Below the pieces are notes generated by a model. The model was not told the DNA's origin, searched no databases, and saw only the letters and a list, made by a program, of their open reading frames with translations. The translations under genes and the position numbers were made by a program. Shown piece after piece: positions 1 to 7,349 of a stretch of 64,000 nt of DNA. This DNA is from Bradyrhizobium sp. B124 (lineage in GTDB: Bacteria; Pseudomonadota; Alphaproteobacteria; Rhizobiales; Xanthobacteraceae), in assembly GCF_038967635.1 (NCBI RefSeq), contig NZ_CP152413.1, forward strand, positions 5,274,001 to 5,338,000. Reading direction: 5' to 3'. Position 1 is the stretch's first letter, and every line of letters starts with the position of its first letter.

Positions 1-23
1 AGATCGTCTGAGTTTCTTACTTG

Positions 24-70
24 GGCATGATATCAGCGCAAACGCGTTCCGCGTTTGTCGCGATCATGCC
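24..70. repeat. Short palindromic repeat (GCATGAT...ATCATGC type)
   Basis: The ends GGCATGAT and ATCATGCC are inverted copies, and an inner AAACGCG/CGCGTTT pair continues the stem. It resembles the GAGCATGATC repeats at 7215 and 23205. It looks like a non-coding interspersed repeat; no gene was recognised between it and the small CDS at 244. Confidence 0.6.
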
Positions 71-243
71 AGTTCGTCATTCCACGGATGTACTGGGATG
101 ACGTTGCGGCCCGCTCGATCCACCCGGATTGGGCGGGTTTTAGCATGTCTTGCTGCGCGTGATCCCAAAGCACGCCGCATCGCGCCGTTCCGTGCAACAG
201 CCGCGAAGCGTTCGCAGGGGATCATGCCTTGGAGAGATTGCCG

Positions 244-489
244 ATGACCGCCAGAAAGCCCACGCCATCGCCCGCAAGCCTCGCCAGGGCCGACCGCCAG
301 CGGCTGGCGGCCGAGGAAGGCGCGCGCGCCATCGCCGAAGTCGAACGCGACGGAGCCGCGATCCGCAAGAACATGGAGCGCCTGCGCGCGCTGCGCGAAG
401 CGCGCGAGGCCAAAGCTGCCGCAGAGGCCGAGCTGGCGCCAGCACCCATCGCCAAGAAGAAAGCGCGCGTGAAGCGCATCGTGCGCTGA
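244..489 (+). CDS. Small basic Ala/Arg/Glu-rich hypothetical protein
   Basis: An 81-residue protein I do not recognise. It is rich in Ala, Arg, Glu and Lys and is predicted by eye to be mostly helical: the middle is an alternating charged stretch (residues about 18-60), and the C-terminus is a basic patch of consecutive Lys/Arg residues ending KRIVR. No signal peptide or membrane segment is visible. The ATG at 244 is preferred over an upstream in-frame TTG at 229 because GGAGAG at 231-236 sits 7 bases before it. The gene stands alone between repeat-rich stretches. The basic tail could mean nucleic-acid or ribosome contact, but that is a guess. Confidence 0.6.
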   Translation: MTARKPTPSPASLARADRQRLAAEEGARAIAEVERDGAAIRKNMERLRALREAREAKAAAEAELAPAPIAKKKARVKRIVR

Positions 490-551
490 CGTCGCGCTGT
501 GGCGGCGCTGTTTTGATTGCGGCGACAGCCGACGAGCCGCCTTCCATCCCC

Positions 552-638
552 CGTCGTTGCGAGCGAAGCGACGCAATCCATACTTCAGCTTGCGCGGAGC
601 CATAGATCGCCGCGTCGCTATCGCTCCTCGCAATGACA
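552..638. repeat. Interspersed palindromic repeat, GTCATTGCGAGC family
   Basis: The left arm GTCGTTGCGAGCGAAGCGA and the right arm ending CTCCTCGCAATGAC are imperfect inverted copies around a degenerate centre. The same family occurs at 14410. It lies in the gene-free stretch after the small CDS at 244. Confidence 0.75.
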
Positions 639-648
639 GCCTCAATCC

Positions 649-735
649 CGTCATCCTGAGGTGCGCGCTTCTTGCGCGCCTCGAAGGATGCACGGCCACC
701 AGCCGGGCCGTTGCCCCTTCGAGACGCGCGCAAAT
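649..735. repeat. Interspersed repeat, GTCATCCTGAGG family (partial)
   Basis: It begins CGTCATCCTGAGGTGCGCGC and runs through CTCGAAGGATGCACGGCC; the right half is degraded. Better preserved copies are at 9523 and 10080. Confidence 0.7.
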
Positions 736-1186
736 GCGCGCTCCTCCAGCGACAACGGCAAAGCCGTTGCGCGGGGGTGACGGGGCTGCACCCAATCTAG
801 TCCCGATCAACATTGTCAAACAGCAGATGGGATACGCGCTCGCGATCTCGCGGCGCGTTGCGCCCGAGGGATGCGATCAACTCACCTTCAATAATCGTGA
901 GAGGGCGCAGGGAAGACCGGGCGCCGAGTTGGGGACGTCAAGGCAACTTCTGATATCCAGAACAATGTAAGCGGCTAGAAAGCAGCAACTGTGCGATGTT
1001 GCTTTCATTTCCGCGAACTCCCACGAGCCTCAAATCACCATCCAGTGAATCTGTTTGCCTCCGCAATCACGTTCACGACCCCACCCGCCCTTCCCAGGAA
1101 TAACCCATCCCCCTCCTCGCTCGCGTCATGACGGGCACGCGGGAACCGCGTGCTCTGAGAACAAGAACACGCGAGGAATGGGTTTG
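736..1186. other. Gene-free stretch
   Basis: About 450 bases with no convincing gene. The reading frames here have no ribosome-binding site and no recognisable family. The end of this stretch (1173-1177, GAGGA) supplies the likely ribosome-binding site of the hydrolase at 1187. Confidence 0.5.
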
Positions 1187-2095
1187 ATGACAGGATTGGA
1201 CGGGACGCACGCTGCGGCGTCGGTGGTGGCGCTGCACTGCTCGCTGGGGTCGGGACGGCAATGGACGAAGCTTGCGGGCGCGCTCAGTGGCACGCCGTTC
1301 ATGGCGCCGGATATTTCCGGCTATGGCGTCGCCGCCTGCGGGCGCGACTGGCCGCGGACGCTGGATGGCGAGATCGCGCGGCTCGAGCCCTGGCTCGCCA
1401 AGGCCAAGGGGCCGATCCATCTGGTCGGGCATTCCTATGGCGGGGCGATCGCGTTTCGGCTGGCGACCACGTCGCCTTATGCGCCGCGCATCCGCAGCCT
1501 GACGCTGATCGAGCCGGTGTTGCCGACGTTGCTGCGCGACGGGTCCGCCGACGTGCGGCTGTACGATCGCTTCGCGCGGATCGCGCAGGTGGTGTCGCAG
1601 GATATTTTCGACGGCGCGGCGCTGGAGGCGGTCGAGGCGTTCACCGCGTTCTGGGCCGGCTCCGGCCCGCGCGAGCAGTTCTCGCCGAGCGGGCGGCTGC
1701 GGATGATCGAGCAGGCCGACAAGCTGCCTTACGATTTCAACGCCGCGCTCGATCTCGACGGCGTGGCGGCCGCCGCGCGCGCCCTGCGGGTGCCGACGCT
1801 GCTGGTGTCGGGCGGGCTGTCGCCCTATGTGACGCAGCGCATTGTCGCAAAACTCGCCGCGATCATTGATGGCGCCGAGATGCGGCATCTGCCGGCGGCC
1901 GGCCACATGCTGCCGGTGACGCATGCCGAGCGGGTCAATCCGGAGATCCTGCGGCACATCTGGCGCGCCGAGGAGCTGGCGAAGCTGGAGCTCGCCGCGT
2001 GTGCCGGGCCAGCCGAGGCGGCTGCCGCCCCGGCGCAGCCGGCTGGCTCGGCCCGGCCGCATCTGGTATTCAGGAGGCCCTCATTTTGGGAATAG
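1187..2095 (+). CDS. Alpha/beta-fold hydrolase
   Basis: A 302-residue alpha/beta hydrolase. The N-terminal part contains ALHCSLGSGRQW (oxyanion-hole region) and DISGYG; the nucleophile elbow is GHSYGG, with Ser as the likely catalytic residue; the C-terminal AAGHMLPVTHAE supplies the His. An Asp in the LLVSGGLSPY region or nearby would complete the triad, but I cannot place it with certainty. The C-terminal 40 residues are an Ala/Pro-rich tail. Of two near ATGs (1178 and 1187) I choose 1187, because GAGGA at 1173-1177 is 9 bases upstream; a longer frame from 1055 lacks any ribosome-binding site. Substrate unknown. The adaptor gene at 2103 starts 7 bases after the stop, so the two may be co-transcribed. 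Confidence 0.8.
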   Translation: MTGLDGTHAAASVVALHCSLGSGRQWTKLAGALSGTPFMAPDISGYGVAACGRDWPRTLDGEIARLEPWLAKAKGPIHLVGHSYGGAIAFRLATTSPYAPRIRSLTLIEPVLPTLLRDGSADVRLYDRFARIAQVVSQDIFDGAALEAVEAFTAFWAGSGPREQFSPSGRLRMIEQADKLPYDFNAALDLDGVAAAARALRVPTLLVSGGLSPYVTQRIVAKLAAIIDGAEMRHLPAAGHMLPVTHAERVNPEILRHIWRAEELAKLELAACAGPAEAAAAPAQPAGSARPHLVFRRPSFWE

Positions 2096-2102
2096 TTTGC
2101 CG

Positions 2103-3044
2103 ATGAGATTTCGTCTCAAGCAACCGACGGGTTTCGCTTCCGCCTTCGCTCTTCGAGCTACGGCGGACAAGCCGCTCTACCCATCCTACGGACCGTCGAT
2201 TGTCGTCGCGCTGCTTCTGCTCGCGGCCTCTCCCGCGCGTGCCGCGGGCGAGGCCGACGCAGTGCCGAAGGGCGCGGCGGTGACGGTGCTGAAGGCCTCG
2301 AAATTCTGCTTCGGCAACATCGTCGAGGTCTCCGGCATCGTGCTGCCACGCGACGAGCAGCAGATCCGGCCCGATCGGTTCGGGCTGAAGGTGGCGGAGG
2401 TGAAGGCCGATCCCGGCGACACCGTCACCGCGGGCCAGGTGCTGGCGCGGCTGACCGACGGCACCAACGCGATCAACCTCACCGCGCCGGTGGCGGGCAC
2501 GATCTCGGCGTCCTCGGCGATCGTCGGTGCGCCGGCCTCGGGCAAGGATGCGCTGTTCTCGATCATCGCCAGAAACGAATACGATCTGGTCGGCATGGTG
2601 CCGACCCGCGACATCGCCAAGCTGAAGACCGAGCAGACCGCGCGGCTGAAGATCATCGGCGCCGGCGAGATGGACGGCAAAGTGCGGACGATCGCGCCGA
2701 CCATCGAGCCGAACAGCCAGCTCGGCCAGGTGTTCGTCGGCATCACCTCCAACAAGCGGTTGCTGGTGAATTCGTCCGGCCGCGCCCAGATCAAGACCGG
2801 GCAGAGCTGCGGCGTCGCGGTGCCGCTGACCGCGATCCTCTATTCCACCGCCGGCACCGTGGTGCAGGTGGTGCGCGGCGGCCGCGTCGAGACGCGGCGG
2901 GTCGAGATCGGATTGATGTCGGCCGGTCAGGTCGAGATCCGCGACGGCATCCAGGAAGGCGACATCGTCGTCGCCCGCGCCGGCGCGCTGCTGCGCGAGG
3001 GCGATCCGGTGCGGCCGGTGGGCGCGAGCGCGGACGCGAAGTAG
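2103..3044 (+). CDS. Efflux-type periplasmic adaptor subunit (HlyD/RND family), orphan
   Basis: A 313-residue membrane-fusion-like protein. After a signal-peptide core (residues about 33-48, hydrophobic and ending in an A-R-A-A type site) come a lipoyl/barrel-sandwich half (GLKVAEVKADPGDTVTAGQ...LARL), a second half-motif (LTAPVAGTISASSAIVG), a beta-barrel-like part and a membrane-proximal end (GGRVETRRVEIGL...DGIQEGDIVVARAGALL). The helical hairpin that usually separates the two lipoyl halves is very short, so an outer-membrane channel may not be contacted directly. No RND pump or outer-membrane gene is adjacent, so the partner is elsewhere or absent. Residues about 10-31 are encoded by an interspersed repeat, which places the signal peptide unusually far from the start. 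Confidence 0.75.
   Translation: MRFRLKQPTGFASAFALRATADKPLYPSYGPSIVVALLLLAASPARAAGEADAVPKGAAVTVLKASKFCFGNIVEVSGIVLPRDEQQIRPDRFGLKVAEVKADPGDTVTAGQVLARLTDGTNAINLTAPVAGTISASSAIVGAPASGKDALFSIIARNEYDLVGMVPTRDIAKLKTEQTARLKIIGAGEMDGKVRTIAPTIEPNSQLGQVFVGITSNKRLLVNSSGRAQIKTGQSCGVAVPLTAILYSTAGTVVQVVRGGRVETRRVEIGLMSAGQVEIRDGIQEGDIVVARAGALLREGDPVRPVGASADAK
2129..2190. repeat. Interspersed repeat inside the adaptor coding start
   Basis: The segment from GGGTTTCGCTTC to CTCTACCCATCCTACGG, with CTTCGAGCTACGGCGGACAAG in the middle, looks like a bradyrhizobial intergenic repeat. GGGT/ACCC and CCGCC/GGCGG pairs mark the inverted structure. Here it lies in frame within the start of the adaptor gene. Confidence 0.6.
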
Positions 3045-3062
3045 GCGGCGCTGTATCCACAC

Positions 3063-3197
3063 CGTCGTCCCGGGCAAGCGAAGCGCGACCCGGGACGCAT
3101 AACCACGAGTGCGCGAATAGGATTGCGCTGGGGCCACAGCGCGGAGCCACAATAACCGGTCGTGGTTATGGGTCCCTGCTTTCGCAGGGACGACGTG
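3063..3197. repeat. Interspersed paired palindrome, CGTCGTCCCGGG family
   Basis: The left part contains CGTCGTCCCGGG...CCCGGGACGCATAACCACGA and the right part the inverted counterpart TCGTGGTTATGGGTCCCTG...CAGGGACGACG. It fills the gap between the convergent adaptor gene and the caspase-like gene and may act as a bidirectional stem-loop. Confidence 0.75.
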
Positions 3198-3212
3198 GGG
3201 AAAGAGTCGGGC

Positions 3213-4067
3213 TCAGCCGCCGAGTTTGATGTCTTCCAGCAGCGAGGACGACACGCTCGGCACCTGCTCGCCTTCGCTGGCGCGGGAGATCGCGACGCGG
3301 GTCTTGTTGAAGGCGGTCTCTGCCCCGGCCTGGGCGTTGAGGTTGTTGATGAGCTCGGAGACCAGGACGCTGTTGGGCGCTGAAGAATCGTCGGCGACCT
3401 TGCCCGGCGTCGTCGAGGTCAGCACGATCGTGTTCTCCGGCGGGCTGATCGGGGCGAGGCCGTGCGAGAAGGCACGGAAGCGGCGCTCATAGGGATTGCG
3501 GCGCGAGGCATCGAGCACCACGAGCTTTGCTTTCGCACCACGCTCCTTCATCGCATCGAGCACGGACTCGACGCTGACGCCGGTGCGCTTGACGTCGGCT
3601 TCCTTCCAGATCGTGGCATCGACCGGGATCATGTAGCTCTCACGGCCGACCTGCACGCCGTAGCCGCCGAAGAACAGCATCACGACGGTGTCGGGGCGGA
3701 TCTTGGCCTTCATGCGCTCGACCGCGCGGAACATGTCGTCCTTGGTCGCGTCCTCGACCACGTCGACGTCAAAGCCCTCGCGGCGCAGCGCCGACGACAA
3801 AGTGCGGGCATCGTTGATCGGCTGGGCCAAAGGCGCCGCAGCGTCCGGATAATGGCCGTTGCCGATGATCAGCGCGAGGCGGGAGGAGCCGCCCGCAATG
3901 CTGCCGGTCTGCCCGGTGGTGACGGCGCCGGCGATCGTCTCCTTGGCAACATCCGGTGTCCGCTTGTTGAGCGCGGCGTGGGCGCCGATCGCCAGCGACA
4001 CCGTGCCGGCCACCGCCACGCAGACGGCGATGGTGCGACGGGAAATATGAAGCTGCCTAAGGTTCAT
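3213..4067 (-). CDS. Caspase-fold protein with substituted catalytic dyad (pseudo-orthocaspase)
   Basis: A 284-residue protein of the peptidase C14 / caspase fold. It has an N-terminal hydrophobic segment (residues about 13-32, signal or anchor), then the fold start RLALIIGNGHYP (about 63-74), the block where active members read GHG (here LFFGGYGVQ) and the block where they read DAC (here LVVLDASRRNP). The catalytic His is therefore Tyr136 and the catalytic Cys is Ser188. This is the Tyr-Ser pattern of pseudo-orthocaspases, so proteolysis is unlikely. The fold otherwise looks intact: spacing and flanking hydrophobic strands are normal. Likely exported or membrane-anchored with the domain in the periplasm. 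It is transcribed alone, towards the adaptor gene. Role unknown; a scaffold or decoy is possible. Confidence 0.85.
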   Translation of the reverse strand: MNLRQLHISRRTIAVCVAVAGTVSLAIGAHAALNKRTPDVAKETIAGAVTTGQTGSIAGGSSRLALIIGNGHYPDAAAPLAQPINDARTLSSALRREGFDVDVVEDATKDDMFRAVERMKAKIRPDTVVMLFFGGYGVQVGRESYMIPVDATIWKEADVKRTGVSVESVLDAMKERGAKAKLVVLDASRRNPYERRFRAFSHGLAPISPPENTIVLTSTTPGKVADDSSAPNSVLVSELINNLNAQAGAETAFNKTRVAISRASEGEQVPSVSSSLLEDIKLGG

Positions 4068-4298
4068 AACGTTCTAGTCCCAATCTCTATCCCGATGGCG
4101 TTCGAACGAAATCGCGCCAGTTAGTCGCGTCAGTGACGATCAGGTTTAATGGGGTTGAGGTGTGTGTGCCGTTGAATTCAGCTCAATTTGCGGCGCCGCA
4201 ACAAACACTCCCTTAACCCGGCTGGACCGCCGGAGCAACCCGGTTTGCAGCATGCTGCCGCCCGGCACAGGCCATTGACGCCGTTAAGATCCCGTTAC

Positions 4299-4312
4299 GT
4301 GACTTCGGTCAC
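4299..4312. promoter_or_regulatory. GTGAC-TTCG-GTCAC palindrome (CRP-like site or tetraloop hairpin)
   Basis: A perfect inverted repeat with a TTCG centre, 117-130 bases before the ATG at 4428 and in the same intergenic stretch as the start of the caspase-like gene (4067). As DNA it fits GTGA-N6-TCAC, the core of Crp-type sites; as RNA it would form a UUCG-capped hairpin. The rest of the 4068-4427 gap holds no gene that I can see. Confidence 0.45.
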
Positions 4313-4427
4313 ATTTGTATTTTGTAAGGATTCATGTAGCTTTCCAAAGGCTTGCGAGTTTGGGGGAGGACCGGAGGAAACACCGCCGGGGGCGGCGGCG
4401 TTAACCGGTTCCTTGAGAAAGGGATTC

Positions 4428-6155
4428 ATGAGCCTTCACGAGATCGCGGGCGCGGTGTGCCGGGCGCTGACCGCCAAGAAAGACGGCCCGTCGCTTTACG
4501 ACGTCTGCGACCCCGTGCTGCAGACCTATCGTGGCGGCGATGCCCATCTCGGGAAGTTCTATCGGACCGCGCTCGGCAATCCGCCGCTGCGCGCGCTGCT
4601 CCGCCGCACCGGCCTGCCGGCGCTGAACGACCCCGACCGCCTCGCGGGCCTGCGCGCCGCGCTGGTCCAGGCGCGCGACGCCGCGACGCCGGACTGGGCC
4701 GCGATCGGCGCCCCGGTCGCCGACCTGATGGACGGCATCGGCGTGCGCCACCCCGCCCCGCCGGCCGCGACCGCACCTCACCACCCGCCCGCGATGGCCG
4801 AGATCGACCACGTGATCCGCTTGACCGGCGCGCATCTGCTGCGCTCGTTCGGCAGATGCGGCTTCATCCCGACCTATGCCGCCTTCAACCTGATCGGCGA
4901 CCCCGATATCGGCGGACGCGAGATGCTGATGGCGCTGACCGGGCTGAACGCCCGCGGCTATAAGAACTCGACCTTGCTGTTCAGCCTGGCGCGGGTCTTC
5001 ATCGCGCATTCGCCGGCGCGCGCGCTGATCAACCCGCCATGGCGCGGCATTGCCGAGCCGATGTGGGAGCCAGTGCAGATCCGCCACCGCTCGGCCTATT
5101 ACGACGCGTTCTTCACTGAGGCGCTGCTCGGCTATGTCGAGACCGGGCTCGCATCACCGGATGAGGCGGGCGCGGCGCGGCGCGCGGTGGCCGAGATGGT
5201 GGACTTCTGCCTGAAGACCAGCGCCGAGGAGGTGCCCTCGCATGACGGCTCGGTCGTGAAGGTGATCACCGCGCTGGCGCCGGGGCGGCATCCGCGTTTC
5301 TCGCGCTTCTTCGCCCAGATCAAGCAGGACCTCGGCTTCGGCGTCTATGTGCCCGACTGCGACACCACCGCGTGCGCGTTCTCGGCCGCGACGCAAGCCG
5401 GCTCCGACGATCCGATCCTGCAGCAGCCGCTGCTGGATTTCTATCGCGGCTACCAGGTGCGCGCGGGCGCCAACGAGCCGCGCGTCACCGTGCCGCTCAA
5501 CGACAACATCGACTATGAGGGCGGCGTCGTCACCTGGATCGACAATCTCGCCGGCGAGCGGCCCTATGGCAACGACCTCGATCCGACGCTGAACCTCGAC
5601 ATCCTCGAGGTCTCGTTCCGCAACCTCGCCCGCTGGCGCATCATCGAGACGCCGCAGCGGCTCGAGACGGTGCATCGCATCATCGCCTTCCAGAAGAATC
5701 TGGTCGAAAGCGGCGCGTTCAGGAATCCGCGCTCGCATATCTATTATCTTCCGGAGCTCTATTCGGCCTATTTCGGCCGCTGCTACGCCGCCTTCATCGC
5801 GCTGCCGCTGGCGGCGCAGCGCGTGATCGATCCCGGCAATGTGTTCGCGCTGATCCGCGCCCGCGTGCTCGGCTATGTTCAGGGCGAGCTGATTACGCAT
5901 GAGATGAACCCGTTCGACGCCGCGCTCGCGCTGATGGCGCTGGCGCATCTTGGCGCCGAGGCCTCGACGTTCACGCCGGCGTTGCACTGCATCGTGCAGG
6001 GCCTTGGCGAGGGCGGCCGCAAGGGACCCTACAGGGCCTATGAATGGAATAAGATGAAGACGCCGACGCGGATCCTGGTCGGCGGCCCCGAGGTGACGTC
6101 GGCCTTCGTGCTGATGGCCCTGGCGCTAGCCAGGAAGCGAATGGTTGCGGTTTAG
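4428..6155 (+). CDS. Uncharacterised 575-aa protein with DCDTTA motif, possibly alpha/alpha-barrel
   Basis: Not recognised with certainty. The protein is 575 residues long, soluble-looking and largely helical, with repeated aromatic/acidic helices (for example RHRSAYYDAFFTEALLGYVETG and LPELYSAYFGRCYAAFIALPL). At residues 310-315 it carries DCDTTA, followed by a small-residue helix; this resembles the DxDDTA acid motif of class II terpene cyclases and the prenyltransferase/cyclase alpha-alpha toroids, though QW repeats were not evident. ATG 4428 follows AAAGGGA at 4418-4424; an upstream in-frame extension to 4188 has no ribosome-binding site. No neighbouring isoprenoid genes support a terpene role, so the cyclase reading is an inference from one motif plus length. 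Monocistronic, with a long palindrome downstream. Confidence 0.6.
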   Translation: MSLHEIAGAVCRALTAKKDGPSLYDVCDPVLQTYRGGDAHLGKFYRTALGNPPLRALLRRTGLPALNDPDRLAGLRAALVQARDAATPDWAAIGAPVADLMDGIGVRHPAPPAATAPHHPPAMAEIDHVIRLTGAHLLRSFGRCGFIPTYAAFNLIGDPDIGGREMLMALTGLNARGYKNSTLLFSLARVFIAHSPARALINPPWRGIAEPMWEPVQIRHRSAYYDAFFTEALLGYVETGLASPDEAGAARRAVAEMVDFCLKTSAEEVPSHDGSVVKVITALAPGRHPRFSRFFAQIKQDLGFGVYVPDCDTTACAFSAATQAGSDDPILQQPLLDFYRGYQVRAGANEPRVTVPLNDNIDYEGGVVTWIDNLAGERPYGNDLDPTLNLDILEVSFRNLARWRIIETPQRLETVHRIIAFQKNLVESGAFRNPRSHIYYLPELYSAYFGRCYAAFIALPLAAQRVIDPGNVFALIRARVLGYVQGELITHEMNPFDAALALMALAHLGAEASTFTPALHCIVQGLGEGGRKGPYRAYEWNKMKTPTRILVGGPEVTSAFVLMALALARKRMVAV

Positions 6156-6180
6156 GATGGATAGAGCGAAGTCGCCCGGT

Positions 6181-6353
6181 TCACCCTCCCCTGGAGGGGG
6201 AGGGTCGCATCGCATCGCGCGAAGCAAGATGCGATACGGGGTGGGGTGATCCCTCCACACGGGCACCGCTTCTGCGGAGAGGCTGTCACCCCACCTCGGT
6301 TCGCATTGCGCTACGCTTCATGCGAACCGATCCTCCCCCTCCAGGGGAGGATG
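6181..6353. repeat. Long interspersed palindrome, CTCCCCTGGAGGGGGAG family
   Basis: The outer arms CACCCTCCCCTGGAGGGGGA and TCCCCCTCCAGGGGAGGATG and the inner GGTGGGGTGA/TCACCCCACC pair form a roughly 170-base imperfect inverted repeat. It fills most of the gene-free stretch 6156-6490. Confidence 0.8.
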
Positions 6354-6490
6354 ACATCGCGGAGCGGGATGACGCGAAGTTGAAACTGGCGGAAACACAA
6401 CACCACTGGCAGGGTTGCCCAATTGCCCGCACAATCCTCGCCGATCCTTTGGGCCCTGAACGCTGAACGAAAGACTGGCCGGAAACGCCG

Positions 6491-7216
6491 ATGCTCAAGA
6501 CGCTGCTCACTGCTGGCCTGCTGCTGTCGCTGCCGACGCTGGCTGTCGCCGCCGACATCACCGGCGTGCCGAAGATCCGCGACGGTGACCAGCTCATGAT
6601 CGGCAGCGTCAAGATCCGGCTCGGCGGGATCGACGCGCCGTCGACCGACCAGCTCTGCCTCAACACCAAGGGTGAGCGCTGGACCTGCGGCGTCGCCGCG
6701 CGCGACGAGCTGATCAAGCATGCCGGCAACAAGAGCTGGACCTGCCACGCCCGTTCGGTCGATCGCCGCGGCCGCACCATTGCGCGCTGCGAGGTCGACG
6801 GCGAGGACATCCAGAAGTGGATGGTCAGCAATGGCTGGGCGCTGGCCTACACCCGCATCTCGCATGACTACGAACCCGACGAGAAAGCGGCGCGCGAGGC
6901 CAAGGCCGGGATGTGGCAGGGCGCATTCATCGCGCCGTGGGACTGGCGCGTGCGCAACAAGAAGACCACCGTGCTCGGCACCGTGAAGCCGCCGGAAGGC
7001 GCCCACGCGATCCTGCTCGCCTCCGCCTCCGGCCCGGTGGCGCCCTCGCCCGACTGCACCATCAAGGGCAACGTCAACCGCTCCGGCGAATGCATCTTTC
7101 ACCAGCCGACCAGCCGCTGGTACGCCAAGATCGAGATGAAGATCAGCAAGGGCACGCGCTGGTTCTGCTCGGTCGAGGAAGCCGAAGCCGCCGGCTGCCG
7201 CGAAACGCGGCGCTAG
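6491..7216 (+). CDS. Secreted thermonuclease-fold (SNase) protein
   Basis: A 241-residue protein with an N-terminal signal peptide (residues 1-20, ending AVA-A). The staphylococcal-nuclease-like domain spans about 25-150: DGDQ (residues 31-34), IRLGGIDAP (42-50), and the RRGRT...RCEVDGEDI block carrying the second Arg. The glutamate that normally follows DAP in active nucleases is Ser51 here, so activity may be altered. The C-terminal 60 residues (CTIKGNVNRSGECIFHQP...WFCSVEEAEAAGCR) are the Cys-containing tail seen on many rhizobial SNase proteins. Probably periplasmic or secreted. It stands alone; its TAG stop is shared with the first bases of a repeat. Confidence 0.85.
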   Translation: MLKTLLTAGLLLSLPTLAVAADITGVPKIRDGDQLMIGSVKIRLGGIDAPSTDQLCLNTKGERWTCGVAARDELIKHAGNKSWTCHARSVDRRGRTIARCEVDGEDIQKWMVSNGWALAYTRISHDYEPDEKAAREAKAGMWQGAFIAPWDWRVRNKKTTVLGTVKPPEGAHAILLASASGPVAPSPDCTIKGNVNRSGECIFHQPTSRWYAKIEMKISKGTRWFCSVEEAEAAGCRETRR

Positions 7217-7320
7217 AGCATGATCCGGAAAAGTGCGAAGCGGTTTTCCGATAAGATCATGCTCAAACAAAGAGCTAAGGCGCGATGACGATTCAACCCA
7301 ATCTCATCGCGCTTTAGGGC
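7215..7320. repeat. Interspersed repeat, GAGCATGATCCGGAAAA family
   Basis: AGAGCATGATCCGGAAAA and TTTTCCGATAAGATCATGCTC form a stem, followed by a second short pair, GGCGCGATGACGATT and AATCTCATCGCGC. It begins inside the stop codon of the SNase gene and ends about 30 bases before the next start. A shorter relative is at 23205. Confidence 0.8.
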
Positions 7321-7349
7321 GCCACGCACTGATCCGGAAAGCGTGTGCC

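Noticed and set aside
64..819. Several overlapping long frames around the first small gene.
   Set aside because: They run through repeats without ribosome-binding sites; only the 244-489 frame has one.
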